From Misgurnus anguillicaudatus (lineage: Eukaryota > Chordata > Actinopteri > Cypriniformes > Cobitidae): DNA of 64,000 bases. A model generated the notes under the pieces. That model was not told the DNA's origin. It searched no databases and saw nothing but the letters and a program-made list of their open reading frames with translations. The position numbers and the translations under genes were made by a program. Below, one piece after another: positions 12,215 through 23,700 of this stretch; position 1 is the first letter of the stretch; every line of letters starts with the position of its first letter. The stretch is from NCBI RefSeq assembly GCF_027580225.2, contig NC_073346.2, positions 2,003,001-2,067,000 on the forward strand, given 5' to 3'.

Positions 12215-15200
12215 TTGGCAGTAACAACTCACACAACATCATTACCAGGGTCAGAACATCAACGTGAAATCCTGTTTGACAGCATTAAGCAGCTGGAAGC
12301 TCAGGAAGCAGCAAAGCGAAAGGAGAGCCCCCTGCAGCATATCAGATCCACAACTACAAATCTGTTGATCACCAAGCACAATGCACAGTTATTGAATTTG
12401 ATCGGAGAGAAATGTATGGTGAACTGTTTCTTTGATGGTGTAACAAATGAGAAGTGGAGAAAAGAACACCTCCCACACACAACACTATGCAGTCTCGAAG
12501 ATATCCTAGGTCCTGGAACACTTACTGGTCGAGCTGTGAATCAAACAGTGATCCTGTTCGAAAGCTGGGTTGAAGAGACGTTCAAGCTGGGAACAGATAA
12601 AGCCACACCATTGGAATTGTAGGTACCGTTATTGGCATGTGGTGATGATGAGGTGGCTGAGGAGCCCATCATTGGATACAATGTCATTGAGTACTTGCTG
12701 AACAGTGGTGTGGAGCCACCTACTAATGTAAAAGACCAAAGCGATAAGTACTGCACTGTCCTATGATTGCAAGAAAGCAGAGGTTTTGCTGAACTTAGTG
12801 AGAAGCCAAAACGAAGGGTTCAGCGATGGAATAGCGAAAGTAGGATGGTCAGTAACGAAAATTCCAGCCAAACAGGTCAGAGCAGTCAAATGTTGCATTA
12901 AAACGGCCCCTTTGTTATCTGATCAAGATGCTCTTTTTGTACCGGATGAGTGTGCGAAGTGGCCAGATGGATTGAGGGTGGAGGAAAACATTGTCCGCCT
13001 CCAGAGAGGGACGTGTTCACGTAGAAGCAGCTTCTAAGAGAGGAGAGTAGCGCTTTTTCTCGTGATGATAGCGATGTGGGATTTATTCCATCTCTCCAGC
13101 TAAAAATTCGACTCAATGACACCACATTTGTGAAGCACACATACATGTCTTTCCCTAAGCCACTGCTCCGAGAGGTTAAAGAATTCCTGGAGGATCTGTT
13201 GAACAAGGGGTGGATTACTAAATCCAAATCACCGCATTCTTCACCGGTGGTCTGTAAGAAAGACGGAACTCTCTGCCTCTGCTGTGACTATCGGGAGTTG
13301 AATAAGAAATCCATTCCAGATAGACACCATATTCCCCACATACAGGACATGCTCGACAGCTTGGCAGGCAACATCTGGTTCTCAGTTCTTAATCAAGGGA
13401 AAGCCTATCACCAGGGGTTTGTAAAGGAATCCAGCCAGCCTCTCACTGCGCTCATAACACCGTGGGGGCTATATGAATAGGTGAGGGTCCCCTTCGGATT
13501 ATCAAATGCACACGCCGAATTTTAAAGGAGCATGGAGGAGTGCCTGAGGGAACTGCGTGATGAGGTATGTCAACCATATTTAGACGATAACTTAGTTCAT
13601 TAAAAAACATTTGAGGATCATCTTCAAGATATTAGAAAAGTGCTGCAGTGTTATCAGAATCATGGTGTCAAGCTAAATGTAAAGTGTTCCGAAATCAGGT
13701 ACGATTCCTAGAGAGGTTGGTGACAAAAGATGGCTACACGATGGATCCGGCTGACATCGCACCTGTCCAAGCATTAAAGGAAAGGACCCTAAAAACAGTT
13801 GGTGATGTGAGAAAGTTATTAGGATTTCTCTCCTACTACCGGTCATACATCGAGAACTTTTCCCGCAAGGCCGCACCCCTTTATCTGCTGCTCGCTGAAA
13901 AGAAGACACCAAAAGAGAAAGGACAGATGATTCGAAAAGGAAAGGGGAAAAAGAGTAAAGGACAGTCGTCACATCCAGTCACATGGACAGATGAACATCA
14001 AAACGTACTCTGAGATAGCTGACTGCTTATCTAATCCACCGGTGCTTTGATATCCAGAACTGGATGAACCCTTTGTACTTCATTGCGATGCTTCACAGGA
14101 AGGCCTTGGTGCGGTGCTCTATCAAAGGCAAAGAGGCAAGTTAGTGGTAATAGTGTACGCGTCAAGAACCCTGACCCCTCCAGAGAAAAATTATCATCTT
14201 CACTCAGGAAAGTTGGAGTTTCTGGCTATGAAGTGGGTTATATGTGAGCGGTTTAGGGACTATGTCTTCCATGCACCATCATTCACCGTGTATTCGGATA
14301 ATAACTCTCTCACATATGTGATGTCAACAGCTAAGTTAAATGCCAAAATGTACAGATGGGTGCCGGAACTAGCTGATTTTTGATTCACCATTAAATACCG
14401 TCCAAGAAAGTCAAATAGGGACACGGATGGCTTGTCGCGTATGCCGCTGCACATGGAACAGTACATGGACACCTGTTCAGAAGAAGTGCACCCTGGAACC
14501 ATCGTCAGCATATCCCAGTCAGCAGTGGTACAGAGTCAGGAGAGAGGGCCATGGTTGTGTCCACTTACAATTGAAACCGCTTTGTCGGGAGAACAGGAGG
14601 AGGAACTGTCCACTTCAGTTGTAGAGATCCCCAAGGATGCACTAAGAAAAGCCCAGGAAGAAGACCCTGAAATCAGAGAAGCTTTAGCATGCCTAAAAAC
14701 TATACCTGGATGAGCATGGTCTCCTGTTTTGGGAAACAGCAACTCATCATCAGCTGGTTGCATCAAGACATGGGGCACCTGGGAACCAAAAGGGTGCTAA
14801 ACTTGATCAGAGATAGGTTTTATTGGCCCCAGATGCAAAAGGAAGTGGAACACTTTGTCACACGTCTGTAGTTGCTTGAGAAGCAAGCGTCCAAACAAAG
14901 TGACCTGAGCTCCTTTGATAAACATCACCACCACTTACCCCTTTGAGGTGGTCTCTATTGACTTCCTGAATTTAGAGAGGTGTAAGGGAGGTTATGAATA
15001 CATCTTAGTTGTGATGGACCACTTTATGCACTTCGCGCAGGCGTATGCATGCAGAAACAAGAGTGCCAAGACAGCAGCGGAGAAGGGCTCCCACACAACA
15101 CCGTATCACCCACAGGGGAATGGTCAAGTCGAGCGGTTTAATCGAACGTTGTTAGCAATGCTAACCTAACCTTACCAGAAGCCGCCAAAGCCGACTGGAA

Positions 15201-16130
15201 AACGTCACTTGCAAAAGTTGTGAATGCATACTGTATGAAAAGTGAGGCGATGGGGTTTGCGCCCTATTATCTCCTGTTCGGCCGTACTCCCAGACTGCCT
15301 ATTGATATCATGTTCGGTGTACCAGCAAAGGACCAGGGTTCCTCTTACCATGATTATGCTGAGAACTGAAGGAAGATAATGACAGAAGCTTACAAGTTAG
15401 CCTCAGAAGTGTCACACAAAGAGAAGGAAAGAGGTAAAGCTCTGTATGATAAGAAAGTACACAGAGCTGAACTAATCCCTGGGAACAGAGTACTTGTTCG
15501 TAATTTCAAGGAAAAAGGTGGACCTGGAAAGCTTCGGTCCTTTTGGGAAGAACAAGTTCATGTCGTTACCAAGAGGAAGTACCAGGATAGTCCACAGTAT
15601 ATAAAGTTCGACCTGTACATGGAAAAGGAAAAACAAGAATGTTATACAGGAACCTATTGTTACCGTGTGTCTTCTTACCTGTAGAGAAAGAATACTTACC
15701 TGGAAGACCTGAAAAAGAAAACAACACAAGAGAAAAAACTGGAAAAACTTTGACACAGAAAAAGCAAACATTCTATGACAGTTCAGAGATTGAGAATGAT
15801 TAGAAATGCCTGGTTGGAGTGCCAGTCAACAAGGCGAGTCGGGGCGTCCGAAATCGTCTACAGCCAAAACGTCCAGAACCTCATTCAGAAGACACAATGA
15901 TGCTGAACGATGCAGAACCAGAGGTGGAACATGAACAAGGAGCAGAACAGGTAGAAGATGATGTGTCATCATCTGGAGGAAAAGCTGAAGAAACAGATGA
16001 TGCTGGAGAAAGTGATGGGGAAACTCCTTCACAACCTGTCTACAAGAGAGTATATCCTTTGAGAAATAGAAAACAAAAGAAAGTGTTTACTTACCATACT
16101 CTATGTCAGCCTAGTATTGTAGAAGGGTAA
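12215..16130 (+). pseudogene. pol remnant of element A (protease, RT, RNase H, integrase)
   Basis: Domains appear in gypsy order but in several frames. The reverse transcriptase (about 13076-13600) keeps SPHSSPVVCKKDGTL and YRELNKKSIPDRH. Its motif A reads VLNQGKAYHQG, with Asn (AAT, 13391-13393) where the first catalytic Asp is expected; motif YLDD is legible at 13577-13588. RNase H (14050-14400) and the integrase zinc region HQDMGHLGTKRVL (about 14758-14800) follow, then the core [20 protein letters not shown]. The core is deleted between SAKTAAE and [20 protein letters not shown], removing the region of the second catalytic Asp. Premature stops occur at 13477-13480, 14869-14871 and 15367-15369, among others. 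The C-terminal acidic tail ends at 16130. Dead copy. Confidence 0.8.
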
Positions 16131-16577
16131 ATTGCTGAATTAAATCACAGTAATGAGTTCTAGTTAAAATACTAAAAAAGTTAAATTAGGAGTTCTAGTT
16201 CAACTGCTAACAAAGTTAAATTGAGATCTGAATAAGATTAAGTTTATATTTTTTATGTTTTCTTTTAAAGAGGAAAGTAACCATAACATTCTGGTAGGAA
16301 ATACGAAGTAAATTGCTTCTATGGTGCAAGGTTAAATTCCTTCAGTGACAGTACAGATTCCTGTTGATTAACCGTGGTAGAAAATCATGGTGCACAATGA
16401 TGTCCGCTACAAACACACTGCATGAAAAGGAGATATATGTTGTGTGTCGAGTGACTGTATAGCACGAGTACTGACACTATTGTATCACTGACTCCTACCA
16501 CAGAAATGATTTAAGGCTGGAAAACCAGTAACGTATTCTGAGAATGTCGGGACTACATTCTGTTTTGTGGGGGAGAA

Positions 16578-16918
16578 TGTGGGGAAAACTATAAAATATA
16601 ATTGGTAGTTAAAAGTTTGACCCCCCCATAATAGTTTTGTCATTTCTCTTTTATAGTTATTTGATAAAAAATTGGTTAGTTAATTCTTCAGCACATACAT
16701 GTATTTTTATAGTATGCAGCAATGTGATGGTTGTCCAGTGTGGGGCAGGAAGCCAGAGAAAACCCCTGGGGGAAAAACCCGAAGAGTAAGAGTTTTAACG
16801 AGACAAGCAGTGTTATGTTGTGTTGTACTGTGTGATACGGAGCTGTAGCAAATGATGCTGGCTGCATAAAAGTACCCAACCAAACCACACGCTTGTTATT
16901 TCCTTCAAGTGTGTTACA
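16578..16918 (+). repeat. 3' LTR of element A
   Basis: A 341-bp LTR starting TGTGGGGAAAACTATAAAA and ending GTGTTACA. It matches the three pieces of the 5' LTR, shows the uninterrupted target sequence of the 4.8-kb insertion (one copy of GTGTTGTA), and lacks the MITE. Directly preceded by the polypurine tract. Confidence 0.9.
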
Positions 16919-16920
16919 GT

Positions 16921-17381
16921 CAGTGGCGGCTCGTGACTTCTCATCCGAGGGGCGCGAATTCAAAATAAGTGTTCGGAGTATCATGTGTGTGGTTCCTTTT
17001 CCAAAATATGTGTCATGGGTGTGGAGAGATCATGTGTGCATCATGTGCTCTGTCAAAACAAGTGCCCGCTGCACCAGCGCCAAAACCGTTTATGACAAAA
17101 GAGACGCTCATGTTCCAAAAGGCACTCTCTTAACATTAAACTCTGATTAGGCATGAGATTATGCGAGTATCTGGCAAACATGATCGTCTCTTTTATCATA
17201 AACCCCTTGACGCGTCTGCAGCAGGCACTTATTTTGGCATGACACGTGATGCACACACGATCTCTCAAAGCGCAGAACACATATTTTGAAATTACGTACC
17301 ACACACATGACGGGCTACATACATGTTGTGACGAACTTCGCATCGTGCGCCCTCAGAAAAAGTCGTCACCAGCCGCCACTG
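16921..17381. mobile_element. 461-bp hAT-like MITE at the edge of the 3' LTR
   Basis: The inverted ends CAGTGGCGGCTCGTGAC and GTCACCAGCCGCCACTG match at 16 of 17 positions. They are flanked by a perfect 8-bp duplication GTTACAGT (16913-16920 and 17382-17389). The duplication overlaps the last bases of the element A LTR, so this insertion is younger than element A. No coding capacity. Confidence 0.85.
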
Positions 17382-18603
17382 GTTACAGTACAAACTAAAT
17401 ATACACTGTTACAGTACAAACTAAATATACAGAAAGAAGGATCATGAGTTTTTGCAGGAGCTCTCTGAGCAGAACAGCGCACAACGTCATTTGCGTTTTT
17501 CCATTGTCCAATCAAATGAGGGCAGTGATGGGCCTTTCTTTTTGGTGACAGTTACAGTTACTTGGAACAACCAGAGACTGCAATGTCTCCTGTGTGTTTG
17601 TGCACCTCTCACCCTTGATCAAGTTCAGAGCAAGTGTCCTCTTTTTAAAGTTTCTGCTAATATGACAGTTAATTGCAAAAGAGTGCTCAAGCTTCAATAT
17701 TTGATTGATATGACCATAGATATGTATAAAGGCTGGATGTGTTACGGCGGAGTCTCTAACGTCATCACCTGGCGGCCACCTGGCAGTTTTAATGATTAAG
17801 CCAGTTATGGTCATTTAAAAGTACATGCACCATTAAAACACAATGCTACAAGTGAGCGAGTGCCCTGTGGTAAGATGGCCGCCAAATGAAGACGTTCCAC
17901 TCAATTGGCCAGCAGCACGGGTGAGACATCTAGCCTTTATACATATCCATGGAAGTGACAGCTGCCTCATTGATTGCCTAGCTATATAAAAACCACGCCT
18001 CACTGCTCTTTTTTAAAGTGACCAAAAAAGGCAGTTTACAGGCGTTTAAAATGGATTTGGTGTGATCGTCCCTTAAGGAGGAATTTGTAAATTTTGTGTC
18101 ATAAACGTATACCTCTGTCCCCAGTGAGGGAAAACAATGGCAGGCAGCTATCCATATACACTCGAATTTACAGTGACCACTTCATCAAATTCAAAGGTTA
18201 CCTCAAGTAAACACTGCATATTAATCACTGTATTTTTAACAGCGACTAGCAGTAGCAGAGCGACACAATCTCATTTATTTAAATGTAAGCTCGGCGACAT
18301 CAGCTGACACAAGCGACCTTTGGCGACCAGATGGGGCGTGTCCAGTCGCGCAACAAAGTTAAGAAAAGTTTATCTTTATGCAAACGATGAGTGACTTTCT
18401 GGAGCGACTACCAATGAGAGTGAAGCAGTGAAGATCATGTCATCTGTCTCTCGTTAGTTACTGGAGTGGACGTTACTCATTTGTTTATGACAACTACATT
18501 TGGAAACACCCCCTAATGACCTCATTGAAAGAGACGGGCGACACACAGCAAGAAAGTCTCTGGTAGTCTGAATGCAGCTTAAGACAGTAAACGTGACCCG
18601 TGC
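17382..18603. other. gene-free repeat-rich spacer
   Basis: Begins with a direct repeat of GTTACAGTACAAACTAAA spaced about 26 bp apart (17382-17431). The rest has scattered sequence resembling fish repeats (for example GCGACATCAGCTGACACAAG near 18292) but no gene. The open frame at 17452-17799 has no recognisable motif and is not supported. Confidence 0.45.
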
Positions 18604-19928
18604 TAGGGCTATGCCGATAAACGATATCACATTGTATCGCGATAAAATTTAAAACGATAACGATTATAAGCTCTGGACATTTTTACACAATATGGATTGA
18701 TCAGTACTTTTGTGTAATGCGTTTCTTGTCATGGATCGCAAACAATGACAAGCGCCTTATTAAAGCACAAGCAGGTTGCATTATGAGGCTGGACACACCA
18801 AAACTTTTAACCGCGGCTGAAACGCCTTGAGGACGCCGAATGTCAGCTGTTTTTTAACCAAGCACTTTGGTAGCGCTGATACTTCAGCTGTGAGCCGGCT
18901 GGTTGTTGTGGTAATATCCCGCCCCTTCTCCACTGTATTTGGACGGCCGTGTGAGAACTGACATTGACGAGCGGAGTTTTTCACTCAAAGTTGAATATTT
19001 TTGAACTCTTGGCGCTCAGCGCTGAAAGAACCTGAGCGCCGGTTTTCAGCGCGGAAAAAACGCTAGCTGCTTGCTTATTTGAAAAACACAGAGTTTCCAT
19101 TGGAATTAGCTGAAAACATGTGCCGGCCACGGGCGTAAAAGCTTTGGTGTGCACGCGAGTGTGTGACAATGCGTTTCCACACTGTGACACGTTTACCAAA
19201 GTGTATAGCTCATATACTGTATGTTCCTCCTCTGATACGAGGGCTCACGAGAGCAGTCAACACATGGGTGATCACTAAACTATGTTTTCTTTCTAGTTTA
19301 AGTGAATATAAACAGCTGTATGTTTATCAATAGCCTATATTAAAACAGTGCAGTCTTAAAGCTGTCTTGGGTCTTAAAGTGACAGTAGCCTGCTGCTTTC
19401 TGTGTCAGAAATGTCCATTACACACATAAAACTCCTCACTACTATTAGTATTAACTGAATAAATTTCGCAGCGGCACATTTATTAAATCATGTTGACAGA
19501 CAATTTCATAACTAATATATTTACATTTAATACAGATGCCTGAAAAGTAAAACAAGATGAATATATAGTCTTATGATTAAGTGGAAAAAATTTAAGATTT
19601 GGTTGCTTGTCAGTAGCATTGTTGTAGTGACAGCCAAAATACATCGGCCTATATGTAATACATAATTATCCAAAGATGATGAAATTGTGGACAAAAAAGG
19701 TAGCACAAATTTTGTTATATGGAAGTGGTTTGGCTATCTAAAAAAACAAACGAGGTTCAGACTGAAATTTTGTTGAATGAACCCTCTAATTTTTGTGGCT
19801 TAAGTCATTGTTGGCATACTCTTTTAAAGCTGGAAGCATTAGCATCTTATATCGGAATCGAATATCGTTATCGGTCTATAAGGATTTTTTTTTCCGAGAT
19901 CACATTTTTGCCATTTCGTCCAGCCCTA
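18604..19928. mobile_element. hAT-like element with TAGGGCT ends
   Basis: About 1.3 kb opening TAGGGCTATGCCGATAA and closing GTCCAGCCCTA. It is flanked by ACCCGTGC (18596-18603) and ACCGGTGC (19929-19936), a 7 of 8 match. TAGGGCT-type ends and an 8-bp duplication are typical of hAT elements. Only short terminal identity is seen and no transposase frame. Its right-hand 770 bp are present again at 24725-25494 because of the large duplication described separately. Confidence 0.65.
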
Positions 19929-20315
19929 ACCGGTGCTGTCTAAATGTGTTTTTTTAACACAACGCGTTACTCGCGTTACTCTATTTTGTGAAAAATGAAC
20001 ACTTGCAGACAAGACATTTCTGATCTAATGTCGCAGGACCGTGGTGGGTGGCACAATGAATAATAACACAGAAGGTGTGTAACGCGAGTAACAAACGCAT
20101 TTAAATTTCAGTAATTGTAACTGCGTTACATGCTCGTTACCCCTACAAGTAGTGGAATTACAGTAATGGAATTACTTTGTAACACATTACTCCAATCACT
20201 GTTTTTAACACATCCTGTGTTGTCCCTTTCCTTTATTTTAACATGAAATAACACGTTAAAGGGCATGACACACACAATGTGTAAAAATTTAACACACCAT
20301 TTTTTACAGTGTAAC

Positions 20316-20791
20316 TGTGACGGATGTCAGCGCCAACGCTCCCGGTACATCCCATTCACCCGAATATTGACTACATTCCCCATCATGCACTGTGACCCGC
20401 TGATTACACACCAGCTGCAGCGTATCAGCGGGCCTATTTAACCTGGGACTCTGCCACCTGAACTTTGCGAAGTCTTGTTTGCCCTAGCAGCATTTCTGAG
20501 CGTTTTCCCTGTGTGTACCCGTGTTTGATTTCCTGGTGTTATTTTGGACTGTCTCTTGGTTATTTGATTCTTGCCGCCTGCCTTGAACTTGGACTGGCTT
20601 ACGACTACGACTGCTTTCTGCCTGCCCCGATCTTGGACTGATTTACGTTTATGATTGATTGCCGCCTGCCCCGAACCTGGTCTGTTATACGTTTATGATT
20701 ACTTGGATGTGCCCATTGTTTACTGTTGTTTGCTATTTGATAACATCAATAAAGAGTTGCAAATGGAACCTAACCTGTCAGTCTCGTCACA
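20316..20791 (+). repeat. 5' LTR of element B
   Basis: 476 bp, TGTGACGGATG to GTCTCGTCACA. The promoter TATA-like TATTTAA is at 20435-20441, and the transcription start is inferred about 20467. The poly(A) signal AATAAA is at 20748-20753. It follows the 5-bp target site GTAAC (20311-20315). Confidence 0.85.
20467..20476 (+). promoter_or_regulatory. putative self-primer at the RNA 5' end of element B
   Basis: GCGAAGTCTT lies 26-32 bases downstream of the TATA-like box, where transcripts are expected to start. It is the exact complement of AAGACTTCGC at 20793-20802, one base after the LTR end, where a primer-binding site belongs. In the Tf1/sushi group the first bases of the RNA fold back to prime reverse transcription instead of a tRNA. 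Confidence 0.6.
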
Positions 20792-23700
20792 GAAGACTTC
20801 GCCACCACAGGCTCCAGCAACCGTGGCACAGCTTACAGGCGAGCTGTCCACACAAGCAAACATCCTGGCGGCTCATCAACATCAGTTAGTTCGATTGACA
20901 TCTCTCACGGAGGAATTAGTTCGCTCTGTGCAGAGCTTAGCTACATCGGCTAACACCGCCGCTACTCCAGTTCCCACGCCTCCTCCACCTCAACCCATAG
21001 CCACGCCCCTGGCTTCAGTTACACCCCGTCTGGCATTCCCTGAAAAGTTTGATGGCACCCCAGATCGATGTAAAGGCTTCATCATGCAGTGTGAGCTTTT
21101 CATCGCTCAACAACTCCATATTTACAACACGGAGGTTAGTAAAATCTCGTTGATTTGTTCTTTGCTTACTGGGAAAGCATTGGAGTGGGCTACGCCATTA
21201 TGGGCAGCTGGCAACTTTAACCAAAGTACCTTTGATGAGTTTAAGAGCACCATGCGAGCCGTGTTTGAACACCCAGCAGGAGGGCGAGACCCAGGCGAAC
21301 AACTACTTTCCCTTAGACAGGGGCGCCGCTCAGCGGCCGAATTCGCTCTGACCTTCCGCACACTCGCTGCACAGACCAACTGGGTTGAAGATACATTGAA
21401 GACATTGTTTCGCCAAGGTTTAAGTCAAGAATTACAGTCTGAGTTAGCCTGCCGTGACGAAGGGAGGAGTTTTGATGAATTCGTCAAGTTGGCTATACGA
21501 GTGGATAATTTAGTACGTAGTCGCAGACCAGTCCGTGTATTTGAGACTTACACAACTCACTCAGTACCTTCACCTGACACGAGTGAACCCATGCAAGTGG
21601 GCAGAGCACGACTCACGGCGGATGAGAGAGAACGCCGCTTTCGTCAACGTTTATGCCTGTATTGTGGTGAAGCTGGCCATGTCCTGGCTGTCTGTCCCTC
21701 ACGACCAGCTCAGACACGCTTAGGTCGGGTGAGTGCATCTATTCCATCTACTACATTTGAATGTATGGAAGTTTCTGTCTCGTTGACATGGCAACAAAGT
21801 AAATTTTATACCAAAGCATTACTTGATTCCGGGGCTGCGGGAAACTTTATTGATGCGGGATTAGTGAAGTCCCATGGAATCTCAGTAACCCCTTGTGTAC
21901 CCCCTCTCTCTATCGCAGCGTTAGACGGACGACCATTGGGCACCGGTCACGTCACGCACATCACTCAAAGCATCACACTTGTTTCCGAACACGACCACAC
22001 AGAAGAGATTGTCTTTTACGTCATATCATCTCCTCACAATCCAGTCATTCTGGGATTCCCCTGGTTGCATTTACACAATCCACTCGTTTCCTGGAAGGAA
22101 AAGAGCATTCTGAAGTGGAGTGATAAGTGTATGAAATCCTGTTTGAGTGAGTCACCTGATCTTTCTGTATGCACGTCACAAATTAATCCAGTACCCAGTT
22201 TACCTGATAATGTTCCCCACGAGTATTCAGATCTGGCCATTGCATTCAGCAAGATCAAAGCCACACAGTTACCACCTCATCGAACCAGTGATTGTGCTAT
22301 TGAACTGTTACCCGATGCTGTGCCACCTAGAGGACGCATCTTTCCTCTATCAGAACCAGAACAACAAGCCATGAAGAAATACATCGCAGAAGAACTTGAG
22401 AAGGGCTTCATACGTCATTCTACGTCACCAGCCTCTGCAGGGTTTTTCTTCATGGGCAAGAAAGATGGCAGTCTTAGACCATGTATTGATTATCGGGGCC
22501 TGAATGACATCACAGTGAAATTCCGCTATCCATTACCCCTAGTACCAGCTGCTTTGGAACAACTACGCAGTGCCAAGATCTACAGTAAGTTGGACCTTCG
22601 TAGTGCTTACAACCTGATTCGTATTCGTGAAGGGGATGAATGGAAAACAGCATTCTCCACAAGTGATGGTCACTATGAATACTTGGTGATGCCCTTCGGT
22701 CTATCTAACAGTCCGTCCGTGTTCCAGTCCTTTATTAATGATGTTCTCCGGGACATGCTTAACCGATTTGTGATTGTTTACATAGATGACATATTAATTT
22801 ATTCTGATTCTCTAGAACAACATGTGGTACATGTCAGAACTGTCCTCCAACGCCTCATTGAACATCAGCTCTACGTTAAAGCAGAAAAATGTGAGTTTCA
22901 CCAGTCCTCTACGTCCTTCCTGGGGTATATCATAAGTCCAGACGGAGTGGCTATGGATGAAAAGAAGGTGGAGTCAGTTCTACAGTGGCCCAAACCTACT
23001 ACGGTAAAGGAGCTTCAAAGATTTCTGGGATTCGCTAACTTTTATAGAAGATTTATCAAGAATTTCAGTATTGTTGCTGCTCCTTTAACTTCACTGGTGC
23101 ACAAGTCCAATCACAAGCTTTCATGGAACCCGGAAGCCGAAGCTGCCTTCAGTGACCTCAAGACCCGCTTTACTTCAGCCCCCATTCTGCATCATCCAGA
23201 TCCTGAGAAGCCTTTCATAGTCGAGGTGGATGCCTCGAATTCTGGAGTGGGAGCTGTGTTATCACAAAGACAAGGTAACCCAGGAAAAGTTTACCCCTGT
23301 GCTTTCTATTCTAGAAAACTAAATCCTGCTGAGAGAAATTATGATGTGGGTAACCGGGAGCTTTTGGCTATGAAGGCGGCCTTGGAAGAATGGCGGCATT
23401 GGCTAGAGGGCGCCAAACTCCCTTTCCTGATTCTCACAGACCATCGCAACCTGGAATATTTACAATCTGCCAAACGTCTCAATACCCGGCAGGCAAGGTG
23501 GGCTCTGTTCTTCACTAGATTTCAATTTACTATCACATACCGACCTGGATCCAAAAACACCAAAGCAGATGCATTGTCACGTATCTTTGATTCTTCACCC
23601 CAGCCTGTTTGTTCCGAGCCCATCATCCCACCCTCCCTCATTGTAGCTCCTGTTCATTGGAATGTAATGCAAGAGATAAATCAACTCAACAATGCTAACC

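Larger units (their letters stand above)
5209..16918 (+). mobile_element. Ty3/gypsy LTR retrotransposon A (decayed, with nested insertions)
   Basis: Two direct LTRs bracket gag-pol remnants. The LTR starts TGTGGGGAAAACTAT and ends in CA. The intact 3' LTR is 16578-16918 (341 bp). The 5' LTR starts at 5209 and ends at 10741, because it is split by a TTAA MITE (5227-5606) and by a 4.8-kb element (5841-10642). A G-rich polypurine tract (GTGGGGGAGA) precedes the 3' LTR. Gag, zinc knuckle, reverse transcriptase, RNase H and integrase remnants follow in order, the gypsy arrangement. Many stops, frameshifts and deletions make it inactive. Its own target duplication could not be identified, since the right edge was altered by another insertion at 16921. 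Confidence 0.9.
19159..20792 (+). repeat. 1,634-bp direct repeat, left copy (flank plus 5' LTR of element B)
   Basis: Matches 24725-26358 at a constant offset of 5,566 bp. It comprises the right part of the TAGGGCT hAT element, about 380 bp of spacer, the target site GTAAC (20311-20315) and the complete 476-bp LTR of element B. By eye only two differences are seen, both in the LTR (20378 C versus T at 25944; 20422 G versus T at 25988). The left edge lies in the microhomology GTGTGTGACAATG. Confidence 0.9.

Noticed and set aside
17452..17799. 115-residue open frame
   Set aside because: No recognisable domain, no splice context, and it lies in repeat-rich DNA.
19719..19943. 74-residue frame present twice (also 25285-25509)
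   Set aside because: The duplicate is explained by the 1.6-kb direct repeat; the sequence is non-coding hAT interior.
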